A stretch of 64,000 nucleotides of DNA from Anoplopoma fimbria (GCF_027596085.1 NC_072450.1:7316903-7380902); one strand, 5' to 3'. Shown: positions 23,701 through 37,592, counted from the stretch's first letter. Notes: a model not told the origin generated them from the sequence alone. Numbers and translations: made by a program.

Positions 23701-26229
23701 AGAAGTTCAGTCAGCGAGGGAGTTGAGGTGCAGGAGGGAGAGCGGTGTTCTCGGAAACACAGATGAGCAGAGCGAGTTGGGGAAGTCATTATTCCCCGGT
23801 TCATCTTCAGCTGACTGCAAGCAGTCAATTATCGCTCTCATTAGAACACAGTAATTGCAGCAGCTAAAGCATGGTGCAGAAACCGTCTGGAGAAAAAAAG
23901 GAGTTCCATTGTACAGTACACTTTAATTTGAAATCCTTAATGCAGCTTCATTGTAGTGAAGGAAATGTCCCCAGGTATCTGGAGGTCCTTTTTTTTTTTT
24001 AAAAAACACTTCATGAGCAGTGGTACATAATGTGACACAGGCACAGAAGAAAAACGAAATCTAAAAACCTCTTCAGACATGTTTGCACTTAATAATGATA
24101 AAGAATGAATTAATGAGGAACTAGTATATCTCCTGCCTGCATCCACTTTAAGCTTAAGTCAGTAACATTGAAGAAACCAGCAAGAGTACGCTGGTTTGTG
24201 TGCTACATTGCTGACTTCTTTACTTTTCTTTTATCTTGTCAGAGCATATGACTCATTGATTGATGTCGTGATGTAAGATTTTCAACAAAAAAAAAGTTTC
24301 TAAAATTCATTACCCACCCTGTTTTTAACAGGCTCATTAAAGATGAAGCTGTCCTGGCACCCACCCAACTCCACTGCTCTGTAATATCCCTTTTCACACC
24401 GAGGCACAGTCTGAATGAAAACCACTTATATATGGTGTGAATGGGTAAACGTGGGTAAACGTGGGAAATCTGGGTCTGCAGCTGCACCGAGTCGTACACA
24501 GGTCTAACGCTGCTTCGGTTTGGTGTTACATTGTGAACATCGGCCATTTATGTCCTATTACAGTAATAGCACATGATTGTAGAGCACAACTGTTGAATAG
24601 CTTTCCATATGGGGACAAAGAAAAATAAATGGAATCCTTTAAAGCAATAAAGCATCGCCACCACGATGAAATACTGGTGTAAGAAGAACATCGCAGAGCC
24701 TGTTTTTAAAGGAGATTCAAATAAACATCCGGTTTAAAGTTCATCAAATGGTGATTTAGTGATAACTTGGTTGGGTTTCAGTCTTGTAGGAGCATTAGTC
24801 TGAAACAAAGGCAGAATCTTCAGAAACACCAGCTTGTGTTGAAGCTGGTAACTAGTGTATAAATAACTTGAATTTACAATCAGAATAAAGCTCATGTTGA
24901 AAGATGACATGTCATACACAGTAGCATAATTCTAGTGACTTACAAAGACAGTTAAATGCATGGGTGTACATTCCCACACACACACACACACACCAGGCAC
25001 CGAGGTGTCTGGAGAGTGGAGAAAGGGGCCCGTCTCCATCAGTCGCTCCACCTACCCAGAGGACCTAATCAGTCAGTGAATAAACGTAAAATGGAGGCTG
25101 TCATCTACTTCCAGCCCAACAGACTCCCTGCCAACACGTTTTCTCCTGCCGCCGCCCTCCCGAGAGGAAAAAATAAAAAGATGGATCTTTCCCCACAGCT
25201 CCATCCTCGACCAAGATTTCCCACATCGTATTTTCTCAGTCTGCTTTACAGCCTCGTCTCTGCAGCCGCGCTACAACAACTCAATTTTTTTTTTTTTTCT
25301 AACAGCGTTTTACTTATTTTCCTTTTTCATTACTCGTGCTCCAAGGGTAGCTGAATGTTTTCATTTTCAGCTCAACATATGATTAATGCATGTCAGTAGA
25401 AGTGCAGGGCTGCAACAGTCTCTTGCTTTATTTACAGCCTCTTCCCTCCCTCCTCACACGGACCAGAGACAGATGGGAATCAGGGTAATGGAACGCCACT
25501 GTGACCCTGACCCAGCTTCCGGGTCAGAGCCATTCGTCGTGGCAACGACCCCGGCACTCGGCAGTAAAGCAGAGCATAATTGGTCATGGGGGGGCGCACC
25601 TGGAAATGAGCACACCTTCATGGGCTTGGCTAAAGGAAGCGTCTGTTGCAAACTTAAAAAATCTGTGATTACGTTTTGAAACTACCATAATTTATCTATG
25701 TTGGGGTCATTTTTCCAAAGTTCTCCGTCCGCACCAAAAATCTTCCAGCACTTTGTCTGTTTTAACTGGCAAACAACAAAAATGTGTATCGCACTGATCA
25801 TGTGGTGGAGAGAAGGTCAGGCAACTTAGTTACTCCACATCAAATCTTCAGCTTTCCATTATCACTTATCATTCATTTTTTACCACTGTTCAGATTAGGA
25901 GATGAGTGGAGATGTTTTATGATAGCAGCGTGCAGGGATGTAAAATGTTTGTAAACGACGTGAAAACAGGAAAAGAGAAGATTTGTTTCCTTTTTTATTC
26001 AGCCGGCTTGGTGTGGACCGACATGAGTCACGTGCACATTCACAAACAAAAGATTACATTTTTTAAGAGGAAAACAATGACATGGTTGATGTATTTCTTT
26101 CAGGGAGGCTCCTTTGAGAATGGGGGAGATGTGAGGTGTTTTATTGTTTGTTTTTGAGATTTATTACTGTTTGTTTGCCATGTTGGCACTTTATAACTTG
26201 GGTGCAGCCACTGTGGAACTGCAAAATGG

Positions 26230-26338
<109 letters not shown>

Positions 26339-26627
26339 AAAGAGCAGTAGAGAGGTGGAGGGCTGAAAGGATAATAAAGAGAAAATAGAGGGCTGAGAGA
26401 GGTAGTAAAGAAGGTAAAAAAAGCAAGGACTGGAGGTTGATTCAGTGAGCGAGGATAAAGTGTGAGGAATGAGAGAGAGTAGCAGGAGTGTTCTTTGGGT
26501 AGTGTGAAAGGGAGGATGAATGAATACCGCTCAGTGAGCGGTCAGACATCATCTGATTGGGCTTTATCTCTGTTGGACCCAGATCAGCCTCCGAGATAAG
26601 GCAGTTTTGTAGTTTGCCCTTCTCTCA

Positions 26628-26753
<126 letters not shown>

Positions 26754-28053
26754 TTTAATCAGGATGAGTTTGGTGCACTGAGACAAGGACTGAGTGCATA
26801 AGAGAAAACAAGTTACCGACCGACGCCTTCATGTCAAGTAAAGGGCTGATTATCTGATTATGGGATGGTTTATATGCACTCCAATGACCTGTTTACTCGA
26901 AAATTAAGATTTACATGCAGCTGCTCAAAAAATCCCCTTTCTCTCTTATCCCCTAAAACACTAATGAACTGGACGACAGCTGATCTAAGGGAAAGTTCAG
27001 CAAAAGTTAATGTTACATTCTGAAATAAACCAGTGCAGTGACATTATGATACGGTCCGTTTTTCTTCTAAATAATGTCCAAATTTGACCGTTTTGCCGTT
27101 GAAAGATTGCGTTTCCTCATTTACGTGGCTTACTTCAATTTGTGAAACAACGGCTACAATGATCCTTTAACATCTTGCTGCTTTGCAGGCCGTAATGTCA
27201 AAGCCTTATCAGACACATACACCGTTGAAGGCCAAGAAGTTACTACAGCTGTGTTGACCGTGTTCCTTTTCATTGCATAACCAGATAAGGACAACCAGGT
27301 TTCTTGTTTACATAATGAGTCAGCAGTTGCAGAAAGCTGACAGTAAACGGTTGCTTAAGTGCATGTAGATCTGACCGATATTTCTGAGGCGTAGGTCACC
27401 AGGCCAACTATATCAGTAGGATGCTGGAGTGCTCTTAAGTGTGTAATGACCATGTATAAATAAAGGTAAGGAAACCAAGAAACCAAAGGATATGATGTGT
27501 GACACTAATAGGGTAGACAAAACATTAACAACCCCATTTAATATAACGGAATACAAGTAAACAGCACCACAAACTACATGACCTCTTGACACAGTAACAA
27601 CAAAAACTGAAAACAATGAGCTGAATGTTATAAAAGGTCCACGTTTGTATGACTTATCGCACCGATTCAATTAGTCCCCATTAAAGGACTTAATAGTGAC
27701 GGAGACTAAAAGTTGCTGTATTCACATATGACCCAACTAAACACTTGATGAGCTATATGACGTTTAGGTTCCTCGTTTTGTTCCTCTGCATCATCTCGGT
27801 GCATTTTGGACCATTAAGATGTTCTCTCCCAACTGAATGTCTGTATTCATCTCTGCTTGACATTCGATCCACTGTTGTGAAAACACCGCTGACGTTTGAT
27901 TATTCACGAGATGTCCAGACGCCGACTTAATTAATCGACTGTATGTCCTACAAAGTGTCTCCGACAATGCCAAAAAGGGCTATTCATGCAATAGTGATGC
28001 AATTATCCCTTTTCGCGTCTTCAAGCTGCCATGTCCTTGGGGGGTGCACCCCC

Positions 28054-28078
28054 CCACACACACACACACACACACACA
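28054..28078 (+). repeat. short (CA)n repeat beside a GC palindrome
   Basis: About twelve CA units directly after the perfect 16-bp palindrome ggggggtgcacccccc (28039-28054). Confidence 0.85.
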
Positions 28079-28759
28079 AACAGATCAAAATACATCAAAA
28101 AAGGGATTAAAGAATGTGCCGACACCCCTTAAATCCTTCAAAGGGCGTCCGACTCTATCAAAAGATGAGCATGCTTAAATATGAGGCGACAAACATGACA
28201 CATGAAGAGTGTTCGGTTTATAATTTCTACTACTGTGGGGAGGGAGAAATTAGTTTTTCTTTTTCTTGGTGAAACCTGATATCAAAGCAAAGCGATAAGT
28301 GGCTTTGGTTATCTCTGTGCACCACAGTCGCCTACAAGTGGGAGAGGAAGAGGAGGGGGGAGGGGGGGGAATAATAGGGCAGGAGCAGAGAAACACTAAA
28401 ACAAAAAGCTGATATATTTGAATAGAGAAACTGTCTCATTTACAAACTGAGAGGTCAGAAAGGAAAACAAAGAGACTGCAAGATAGTGGGCACAGAGAGA
28501 GAAAGGGCTAAATTAATTAATTTGCTCATTTGGGGGTTTCCCTTTTAAAAGGGGGGGAGATCACCTCCAGCAATTCTTAAGGAGGAGTTCAAAGCGTCCC
28601 GGTGGGAGGAGGGAGGAGGGAGGGAGGGGGAGGGCGGTGTGGGAGAACAGCAGACAGTTAAGATGGGATTCCTCATTACTGGCGTCCCGCTCTGTGTCCG
28701 CGGCCGTCCCTGCTGCGTACCGCTCTCTCGCTCTCTGCCCTATAATTTCTCTCTCTCTT

Positions 28760-28795
28760 TCTCCTCCCCCCTCCCTCCCTCCCTCCCTCCTTTCT
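28760..28795 (+). repeat. (CCCT)n tract
   Basis: Five to six CCCT units inside a long C/T run, next to a GGGA-rich block at 28600-28632 of opposite sense. Confidence 0.8.
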
Positions 28796-29795
28796 CTTTC
28801 AGAGACTCAAACTGAATACATAAGATTGGGCCCCACTAGGCCACAATCCCCCCTCTCTTTCTTCTGAGCCTGCTTGTGTTACCACAGTATCTGACGCACG
28901 GAGGCAGACTGGATGACAAAGCAAAGACCAAAGAGGAAACACAAGGCAGGGAGAGACTTCAAAAGCTGTGCAATGTGGAGAATAATAATAAGCGTATTAA
29001 TAACCAGAATACCTTGGTTTATTAATGTTTGACAGTATAAACCGCGCTTGTATAATTGTATATTTACTACATGGGTTTATAGTGGGCCCGGAGCGCTGAT
29101 TAAATAAATCTGATTGGCAGTTTCACATTCATATATGATGTCAAGCGACTTCAGTTTTGGTGTGCTGCGGGCCTGAGGTTCCTTCCAGGTGATGCAACTG
29201 AGATACTCAACAAATCAGAACCGAATGTCACCTCAAGGTTCATCTTTCCCCTCTGTGTCACTACACCAGTGTATCTCACTGTGATCCCCGAGACATTCAG
29301 GAATCAACCGTGTTCATGTAGCGATTCCTTGTTTTGTTTTTCTTCCACACCCTTTGTAGCGAGTGCAGGGAATCTGCATGTAGTGAAACAGACATTTATT
29401 TTGTATTTTTTTTTACATCAAAATCCGTTCATGTTTTCTTCCTGTAAAACCAAATAGGACTAATGCTTACATAAGCTAGCACAAACCAATTTCAACCGAT
29501 ATCATCAAAACATCCATCCCCCGATCAATCTGCAAATTTGAGCAACAAAGCAGGTTTATGGAAACACATAAACATCATCTGTTGCTTTTGTAACACGATC
29601 CAGTCTAAGCCCGCCCACCTTTTAGCGGTCTAATCAAACAGAGAGGATTTGATTCAAATCCCTCTTGTAACTGCACACCGCACAGAAGCTGAAAGATGCT
29701 CTAACTTCCGTTTCACTGGGACTTTCGAGATGGTTTAAATGGGATGCAGATATGTGGGCCAGTTCTTACATCACACCTCCCAGGAGACGCAGCAT

Positions 29796-29814
29796 AACAA
29801 CAACAACAACAACA
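29796..29814 (+). repeat. (ACA)6 trinucleotide repeat
   Basis: Six tandem units of ACA/CAA. Confidence 0.9.
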
Positions 29815-31152
29815 TGAGTTTGTGTTTACATGTGGACTATCCTACTCAACACCTTTTGTGCATACGTAAAAGATGGAGAAGAAAGCAGGATCCTGGTGAT
29901 GTAAAGAGGTGAAGCCAGGGAGCACGGCGGCGACGTGTGGAGGTTGGAGGCGTTTCCCTTCAGGAGAATGAGCCGCACTCCTCACAATCAATCTCAGATA
30001 TTACCCCGGTATTTGTCTGATGTGCTCCCTGCCACGCCACCCATCCGTGACTCATTCCGTCATTACATACCGAGAGGTCACGCCCACCCGGCCCCCGTCT
30101 GCGCCATCAGTTCCCGGGTCTGATGGCGGCCTAATGGCCTGCTCTCTCTACACTGCAATTAACCTTTTTATTGGCCACCTGCCAGCCAGCTGGAGATAAA
30201 TCAGTGTTTGGTTGCATGTGTGTGTGTGTGTGTGCAAGTAGAACCATGAATGCAATAGCGTTAATGTGTTCCAACACTTGTGCGTGTGTGAACGTGCACA
30301 ATGGTTGGAGCTTTTACGTCGATGAATTTCCATGTGAAAAGTGTGTCAGTGCCTGTAATAGGCGACAGATTTCACCTGCTCCCCCTCGACAAGTAGGAAT
30401 TGATTGAATCTAACATCCCATCATGGTTGACCCAGGCAAGTCCCAACGGCTGAGAGGTTGTCTGATAGCAGAACTCATCTTGGCTCAGGAACTAAACAAG
30501 TCGTGTCCCCCCCCCCATCATGCGTCGATGCAGCTTCAGCGACAGGTGTTGATGAAGCGCCGGGATGGATTGTCCACTGCCCAGCTAAGATGCACACTGA
30601 GATTTACTGATTTTACATACAAGAATACATAAAACACACACACTCTTGTGCTGTGTTTCTTTTTTTCCTCGATTGTACTAACACAATCTATTTTGGATTA
30701 AAGTCAGGAGAATTAGTCAGACAGACTAAGAACGAGCTATTTCAGCCACACACACACACAAACACTTATGTACTATCGCATCAACACTAAGATACTTAGT
30801 GTGAAGGCTGAAAAGGGGCGAAAGAAAGCGATAATACGAAGGACAATGTTTGTACATTACACCTGTTTCAGTTGGATTAGCAACACGTGAGGCAGCTGCA
30901 GAGAAGAAACAAGTATAATCTCAAAACTACATCTCCATAGGGCTCACAAACGTAAATTTCTCATGATTCCACCAAAGCTGGACCACTGGTAATGAGATAT
31001 CACAGTTAAATACTTTTTACTGGGTCATTCTCTGTATACTGAAACACTGGGGCGACACTGAAGGCTAAATTTTGATAAGATGAATCGTGTCTGAGATCAT
31101 GATGCACATGCAGTGAGACAACTGGAAAACATTTGCAATCTTTCCAATGGTT

Positions 31153-31360
31153 CTATAAATATATAAATGTATTTATATATATAAATATATATAAATAAAT
31201 ATAAATATATATATAAAAAATATATATATATAAAAATATATATATAAAAAAATATATATATATAAAAATATATATATAAAAAAATATATATATATATATT
31301 TAAATATATATATATATAAAAAAATATATATATAAAAAAAAAATATATATATATATATAT
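31153..31360 (+). repeat. AT minisatellite with A-rich spacers
   Basis: About 208 bases made almost only of A and T, alternating short (TA)n blocks with runs of four to nine A, roughly every 15-30 bases. The 89-codon ORF on the minus strand here (31097-31366, IYIYIY-rich) is an artefact. Confidence 0.95.
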
Positions 31361-31884
31361 GTACATTTATTCTGCCTCATTAGCTTGTAACTCATAGAGC
31401 CTATGAGAAGAAACAGAATCTCAGTCACAGCAGTAGCTTCACACAGGCACTTAGTATCCGAGGGGCTTATACTGTACTATCCCATTGTCAACAAGAGGCC
31501 TCTTACCAGCGACTTAGAATCTGGCAGAGTGCTGCTGTGCAGAAAGCACACGGCAAACGCTCTCTGTGGCTCCTCCGGCTGCAAATTGAATTTTCGGGGC
31601 ACGACTTGACTCAAAACACCTAATAATCCTACGTCACTCGCTGTTCCCAAACGGAACAAGGTCACATTGTGGGACTAGAAAAGGGAAAGTAAAAAGCAGA
31701 CCATTTTAAAAGCATTTATCCAGTCGGGCAATGCATTCAGGTGGCAGCAAGGTTAAGGGTTTTTATTGTAGAGAAGGAACAAATCGCTGAGCAATTCAAA
31801 GGACAAAGGGAAGCAGGAATGTTGAAAGGGAAACGTGTGAAAGAAGTGGTTGAGTAAAGAATTTTTAAATTACATAACGTCTTA

Positions 31885-32420
31885 CCCTAGCCAGGTTTCC
31901 ATTAAAATGTATCACAAATCTTATCAATTTTTTAAGAAAATCTGCAAAAGAAAATGCGAAAGAATGCAGTTTTTTTTGCCGCTACCTTTACAAAACTATT
32001 AGGAGTCGGTTCAATGAGATAAGCAGTTGGTGGCGCCAATTCTCCAGTCGGAAAACCATTGCAGAGAACACGAAGACGTAATTGAAAGAGCGGCAGTGGA
32101 ACCTCAAACGGTGAAAAACGATTAAAAAATAAACTAGATGTAAATAGCCGTGTTTGTCTCATGTGTGAATGTGAGAAAGGTTACATTCGATCATTGTTTA
32201 ATCGGACGCTTTACAGCTGAGCAGAAGCTTCGTCGCACGTTGAAGTCACGCGCTTCATGTCAGCATCATTTATTCGCTAAATCTGTTTCCATCGCATTTT
32301 GCCTTTATCGAAACATCGACTTTCCCACCTCAACCGAGTGTAGAACGTTTTTGCAATATTTCAAGATTTTGGGGGGAATTGTCAGCATTTTTTTTATGCG
32401 CAATCTGAAAATGACCATTA
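31885..32420 (+). repeat. probable dispersed teleost repeat (MITE-like)
   Basis: The stretch starts ccctagccaggtttccatta and includes gaaaatctgcaaaagaaaat, taggagtcggttcaatgag, ggtggcgccaattctcc and catcgcattttgcctttatc. I recognise this from memory as a phrase pattern of a dispersed fish repeat with ggtttccat ends. The right end near tgaccattaaaaaacccc does not show a clean inverted copy, so it may be truncated or diverged. It ends about 400 bases downstream of the Ig1 exon. Confidence 0.4.
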
Positions 32421-32827
32421 AAAAACCCCCAAAAAGCACCTTTGGTTTATTTAATTCTGAGATCAATATAATTAACAAATATTGAAAGAGATGTGTTGAG
32501 TTTTTCTTTATATGGTATTTCTCTAAACTACAGTATGCGTTATTTAAATCATGACCTTCATATACACACAGGTATATTTGGTTATTGTAGTTCATTATCA
32601 ATCGGCAACGTCCTGCACACATTCGACACATAGAGCACAAGAGAAAACACATACATTTACTACGGGTGTGTAAAGCCTTTTTTGTTGTACTTGCAGAATT
32701 GTTAAAGTCACTTATATTAACTCTACCCATAATTTACCACAAACTACAGCTGTGGTTTTAAGCATGGTGTTGAGGGAGTACTGGATATAGTCAAACTGCA
32801 TCGTCTGATAGCATTGGCAGCTCTTAC

Positions 32828-33151
32828 CTGCTACGGAGAGACGGGCCGTCTGGCTGGAGATGGATCCGATGTTGTCGATGGTGGCCACACACTGATAGGT
32901 TCCCTCGTCGGGCTTGTTGTGCTTGGAGTGGACCACGTGGGCGAAAAACAGCGAGCCATCGGGAAGTATGTTCCGCCTCTCGTCCGAAACCAGGCTCATG
33001 AAGGTGCCGTCTTTCTTCCACTCTATGCGTGCCGGCGTCGCCGCGTCGCTGTGGGCCGAGCAGTTGAGCAGTGCCGAGTTCCCCCGAACGGCCAGCGTGT
33101 CCTGGGGCTCCGCCGTGAACCAGAAGGGGTTGAAGGGCTGCGCTGCTGAAC
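32828..33151 (-). CDS. neo1: neogenin exon encoding Ig-like domain 1
   Basis: This 324-nt exon encodes about 108 residues of the N-terminal Ig-like domain of neogenin, a single-pass receptor for netrins and repulsive guidance molecules that acts in axon guidance, cell adhesion and BMP signalling. The reading begins [15 protein letters not shown]. It holds the first Ig cysteine in LLNCSAH, the core tryptophan in IEWKKDG, and the second cysteine in [10 protein letters not shown]. The run [12 protein letters not shown] closely matches neogenin; DCC has LHSRHHKPDEG at this place, so neogenin is the better call. NCS is a possible N-glycosylation sequon. The acceptor is a pyrimidine-rich tract ending ccctccag at 33152-33153; the donor is gtaaga from 32827. 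Both borders are phase 1, as usual for Ig exons. The ORFs in other frames across this block are shadows. Teleosts can carry two neogenin copies, and I cannot tell which this is. Confidence 0.95.
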
Positions 33152-36100
33152 CTGGAGGGCAAAATGGGGGAGATGGGAGAACAGAGATGTTAGCCGGATG
33201 CTCTACACAGACACTTTGAAACGTTTAGACAACTTGGGCATGAGCGGCAAAGAGCAATAAGTCAAATGGAATCCTGTAAATGCTTTACAAAAGTATGTTT
33301 AAACTTGTTTTACGTTTCACTCAGCTGTAGAGGATTCAAGAGAAAGTTCTAAAATGCTGACCATCAATTACCTAAGCTGCATTTTGAGCCCAACCACATG
33401 ACAAGTGAGTGCAAAAATCACATCTCTTAGGACGTCATCTGCCATCTTAATGGAACAATTTAAAAACCCATTCACACAAAATGTGCTGGTGGCTGAAAAT
33501 GAAAGGACACACTGCAGGACTCCAAGCGACCCAAACACTCTATGAAATGCTTTTAAAGCAAAGCCTCTTTTTGTTCGCTCCGTCTTTTCAGCCACTGCGC
33601 CTCCAAACTATCCCAGAGACTCCGAGAGGCTTTTCATTATGAAACCACCAGCCCCGCTGGAATTGGACGAGACGAACTGACAAATTTAACCCAGTCTAGC
33701 CTCCCTGGCAAGTTAATATCACGTCTTGCTTTATTATAAGTAGAGAGCACAGCGAAGGAGTAAACACTTTGGAACGCTGTTGCCATTTCCGTCCTGGAGC
33801 ATAAATGGTAGCATCGCACCGACATGGATAGTGCCAAAGTCAGAGTAAGTGCAATTGCTTTGCATTTGTCCTCATCCATTATTCAAGCGCTCACCACCCC
33901 AAAGAGTCACACAGTGGTATTGTTTAGATAAATAACACCAATTATCAGTTCTGCAGGGATCGAGGGGAGCTAGAAAAATAATTAAGAGGGTATGAAGGTA
34001 TTTTAATAATGCAGCGAACGGAGTGAAATAAGTGGCAGAATGTTAAATGCAGTTTAAAATATGCCTGCTCTCTTCCAAGGAAATGGCACGTCTCCAGGGG
34101 CGAGCGAGAGCAGAAAGAGAGCAAGACAGAAAAAGAGAGATGCTGTGTCAATGGTTCGGCTATTTAAACTACTGGGAGGTAATTTCTCTACCTTGCGGCA
34201 CAAAGTCCCTCGTGTGAGATGCAAAGGCGGAAGCGACGTAAAGCGCGGTCCATTACGGTGGCAATGTGGCTGCTGGTCCTCAGTGCACTTAGTTCTCTTG
34301 AAAGCACAAACAATTACAGCAAAATGCTGCAGAAAATGACTGGATTTAATAGATATTTTCCACTTTCCCATTGGGGAATAGCGGTAACATATCATTTCCA
34401 ATTATGCTGTGCAATTGTCTTTGCACTTTCTTGATGGTGGATAAGATTAGAATAGAGGAAACTGAAAGAGTGGCCGCATTTTGTCTCAATGGACAGCGTT
34501 GGACCGTCGCCACTCTTACTGACGAATCAAGGGCAGATTGATTAGCCTTCACAGACGACAAAACAATGAGAAACATCATCTCTTAGCCGCCGTCTCACTT
34601 AAATCCCTCTTATAGCTGCTTCAGTGCCCTTTTTACAGAAGCTAAACTGTTTCAAACCTGATTTTACTGCAAGTAATGTGTGCAGCTACAGATGCAAGTA
34701 AAGCAACATTACAGGATATCAAACTTTATTAGATCTGCTGATGCAAAGACAGCACAAGTGCTCATACATACGATATTCTATTTTAAAAAAAAATCCCTCC
34801 AGGCAACAGTGGATATGAGATTCAAGTGAATAAAAAGCAGTGAGAGATAAGATGGTCCTTGTCCTGCGCCAGCACAACAGTAACTCTCAGCAGTAAGGGA
34901 GCAGTTTGAAATTCGACTGAAGTGAGCAGCTGGTTTCAGGGAATCGATAATTCAGAGCGATCTAGTGTACATATTGGGCAGAATGTGACAACGGCAGAAA
35001 AATGTATTTTACTGATGGTGCACATGACAGATGGAGAGAGACCAGAGAGGAGTAGCAGAGGGGGGAATGTGTCACTCCTGCAGACCAGAGGCACCATGGC
35101 ACGCTTAATCATCCCTGCTTTACGCTGCTGGAGCAGTGGGTGTGTGGGTTGGACAGAGCTTACAGGCTGAAGCCTGGCTGCTGTCCAGTCAAAAGACCAT
35201 CTTCAGCTGCTCTCTGAGGAAGAAACCGACTGGGCTTGAGGGTCCTGTAGCATCCTATCGGAGCCAAAACAGCCGCCTCTAGCAGCTTTTTATCCCCGTC
35301 GTAGGAGCAGTAGGGGAGGGCTTAGCTTCAGCTCAACTGTCAAACAAAATGGCGAACCATCTGTTTTTCACTTGCAGACACAACATCCGCTGTCAGCAGA
35401 GCAGGGAAGGGGGAAAGACAAGAACATGGGAATGGAGATGGAGGTAAACTGTGTAGTGTTGATGGCAGGCTAAGGTGCTGGTTTGTGCTCAGAAACTCTT
35501 GATGATCTCCACCTCAAATCATATCTCTATTACTCAGTGCCAGTTAAACTTAAACAAACACACATCCTAACAGACAAAGAAACAAAAGAACGATGCCCCT
35601 GGTAGTGACCGAAGTCCAAACTCCAATGACATGGTCAGGTAGGACAGTGGAATCAATGTTTGACACATCGCGTGAAGACTAAACAAATGTTTTGATGTTC
35701 AGTTGCCATAAAAGGCTTCCCAGAATAGATCCGGCCATGAAGCTTATCCTGGTTGCAACATCCTCTCCTTTATGCAACATAAGGGACTTTTATTTATTTC
35801 AAACTATCTCAAATTATTGTTTAAAAAGGAGATGTGATGTATGAGAGTACATACAAAAAAGAAATCTGATTATTTTGTCCCTTAGAAATAACAACAAAGT
35901 CAGAATATGAATACAGGCCTCCAAACTTTACCCATAAGCAGTTCCACCAAAGGAAGAGGCTGGAAAGTCATATCTGTGGTTAGTATTAAAAGGTTAACAA
36001 GCCAAACCTGTCTTTCCTGTATGAGAGTGAGGAAGACACGCAGGCAGCCTAAATGAGGATCCAAGGATCTCTACCTGCAGCGTTTTATTGAAATCAAACT

Positions 36101-36641
36101 CGTTAAAAAAAACAACTTTCAGGCCAAAGCCAAGAAAAAGTTTACTTTTGGCAGATAACAAGGTTGCGAGTAAAAATAAAAATTACAAATGAACACCTAC
36201 GGAACGAGCCGTGTTCTCTTGATGTGTTCTGAAGGAGCGATTGAAAGCAAACTCAACAGAGCGCATGTTCCCATACGTCATTACAGTGCAGCGAAAGCAT
36301 CCAACTGCACGATGCTGAAGCAGAGCGCTAATAATGAAAAGGAGCTGAAGTCAATTCTGCAACAACAGAGAACTCTGCCTCTGGTATGAGAAACTATTTG
36401 GTCTTGTTCTGAACTCATCAATAACATACACGGGGTCCATGTGACTGTAGGTAACGCCGAGTATAAAAATAATTAAGTCCCCCCTTTAAATGTTTCTTAC
36501 AGTTGCAATGGAGAACACACACATCTTTATGGCAGAATTTATTAGCACTGAAACGGCTTTTAATAACACAGCTGCAGCGTTAAAGAAGGAAAGGGGGGGG
36601 TCAGAAACCACATTACAGTGTGGGAAGTCTAATCTATTCAG

Positions 36642-36655
36642 CCCCCCCCCCCCCC
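36642..36655 (+). repeat. poly-C tract (C14)
   Basis: Fourteen consecutive C residues. Confidence 0.9.
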
Positions 36656-36838
36656 GTCTTTGAGAAACAGGAACCACCTCGCCGGGCAGCCGGTGAGAAC
36701 GAGGGAGAGGAGAGCAAAGGGCTAGAAAATGAGGTTGTCTACTTGATAAGTATGGGCTGTTACTTCTGTCCCAAATCCACTTTGCTCAGCAGTCATAAAA
36801 GGTTTGGGAGCCCAGTTTAAGGTGGTGCCCTGATATGC

Positions 36839-36861
36839 TCTCTCTCTCTCTCTCTCTCTCT
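36839..36861 (+). repeat. (CT)n microsatellite
   Basis: About eleven CT units that form the polypyrimidine part of an acceptor-like site ending in cccgcag at 36873. Confidence 0.9.
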
Positions 36862-36873
36862 ATCTCCCCGCAG

Positions 36874-37014
36874 TGTCTCCCTTGCTTTCAGATGAGAGAG
36901 ACAGAATGGAGACCTGGAGTTTGTGCTGTGTTTCCCCATCAGGAGCCACTGGCTCACTGGCTCAGAGCCAGTGTTAAAAAGCATTTTTCAGATGTTACAT
37001 GGCTCCCTGTCAAG
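36874..37014 (+). other. candidate antisense exon (uncertain)
   Basis: A 141-nt segment between a very strong acceptor-like site ((CT)n followed by atctccccgcag, AG at 36872-36873) and a strong donor (caag|gtgagg, GT at 37015). It is open for 47 codons in phase 0/0, starting CLPCFQMRETEWRPG and ending SDVTWLPVK. I recognise no domain. Signals this strong make use as an exon or pseudo-exon possible, but no conservation can be judged here. Confidence 0.2.
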
Positions 37015-37571
37015 GTGAGGCGGGTGTTAGGGAACTCAGGTAACATGTTCACAGAGTGCTTGTCAAGATATTTTTTTAAAACAACTCTGTCATGTCCTAA
37101 GTAACCACCAACCAAAAACCTGGGGATAACTCAACTTGTGGAAACGTGCTTTCTGTGACATCAATAAATGTATTTCACCAATGCAGTATGCGGTTTACAA
37201 CGCCAACTCCCGCAGAAGAAGAATACGCAGTCGGCCTCTCATCGCGAGGTGTAATATCGAGCAACGGCAGTGAGGAGGAGCGGGTGAGGGTCTGCATTCC
37301 ACACAAAGACCCCCTGTTCTGCTCGGCTCCGTCCTCCGTTCCTCCCTCATTGACCCGCCGCCTGAGAGGCAGCCTTATTGACTTCCCCTCCTTATTGAGC
37401 CGCTCTTGAGACAGAGCAGACCACTCTCAGAAACAGTCACATTTTCAACAACAGAGGCCCTTCTGTGGGGAGGAGGAAATCCTGCAGAGTAAACACACTT
37501 AGCGGACATGTACAACCATTGGAAAAAAAGGATAATCGCACTTTAAAAAGGCTAAATGGTAATATTTTCAC

Positions 37572-37592
37572 TTATATATATATATATATATA
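37572..37592 (+). repeat. short (AT)n repeat
   Basis: About ten AT units. Confidence 0.85.

Noticed and set aside
32814..33219. ORFs in other frames over the Ig1 exon (32814-33149, 32824-33162, 32914-33219)
   Set aside because: They are shadows of the true exon frame, which matches neogenin.
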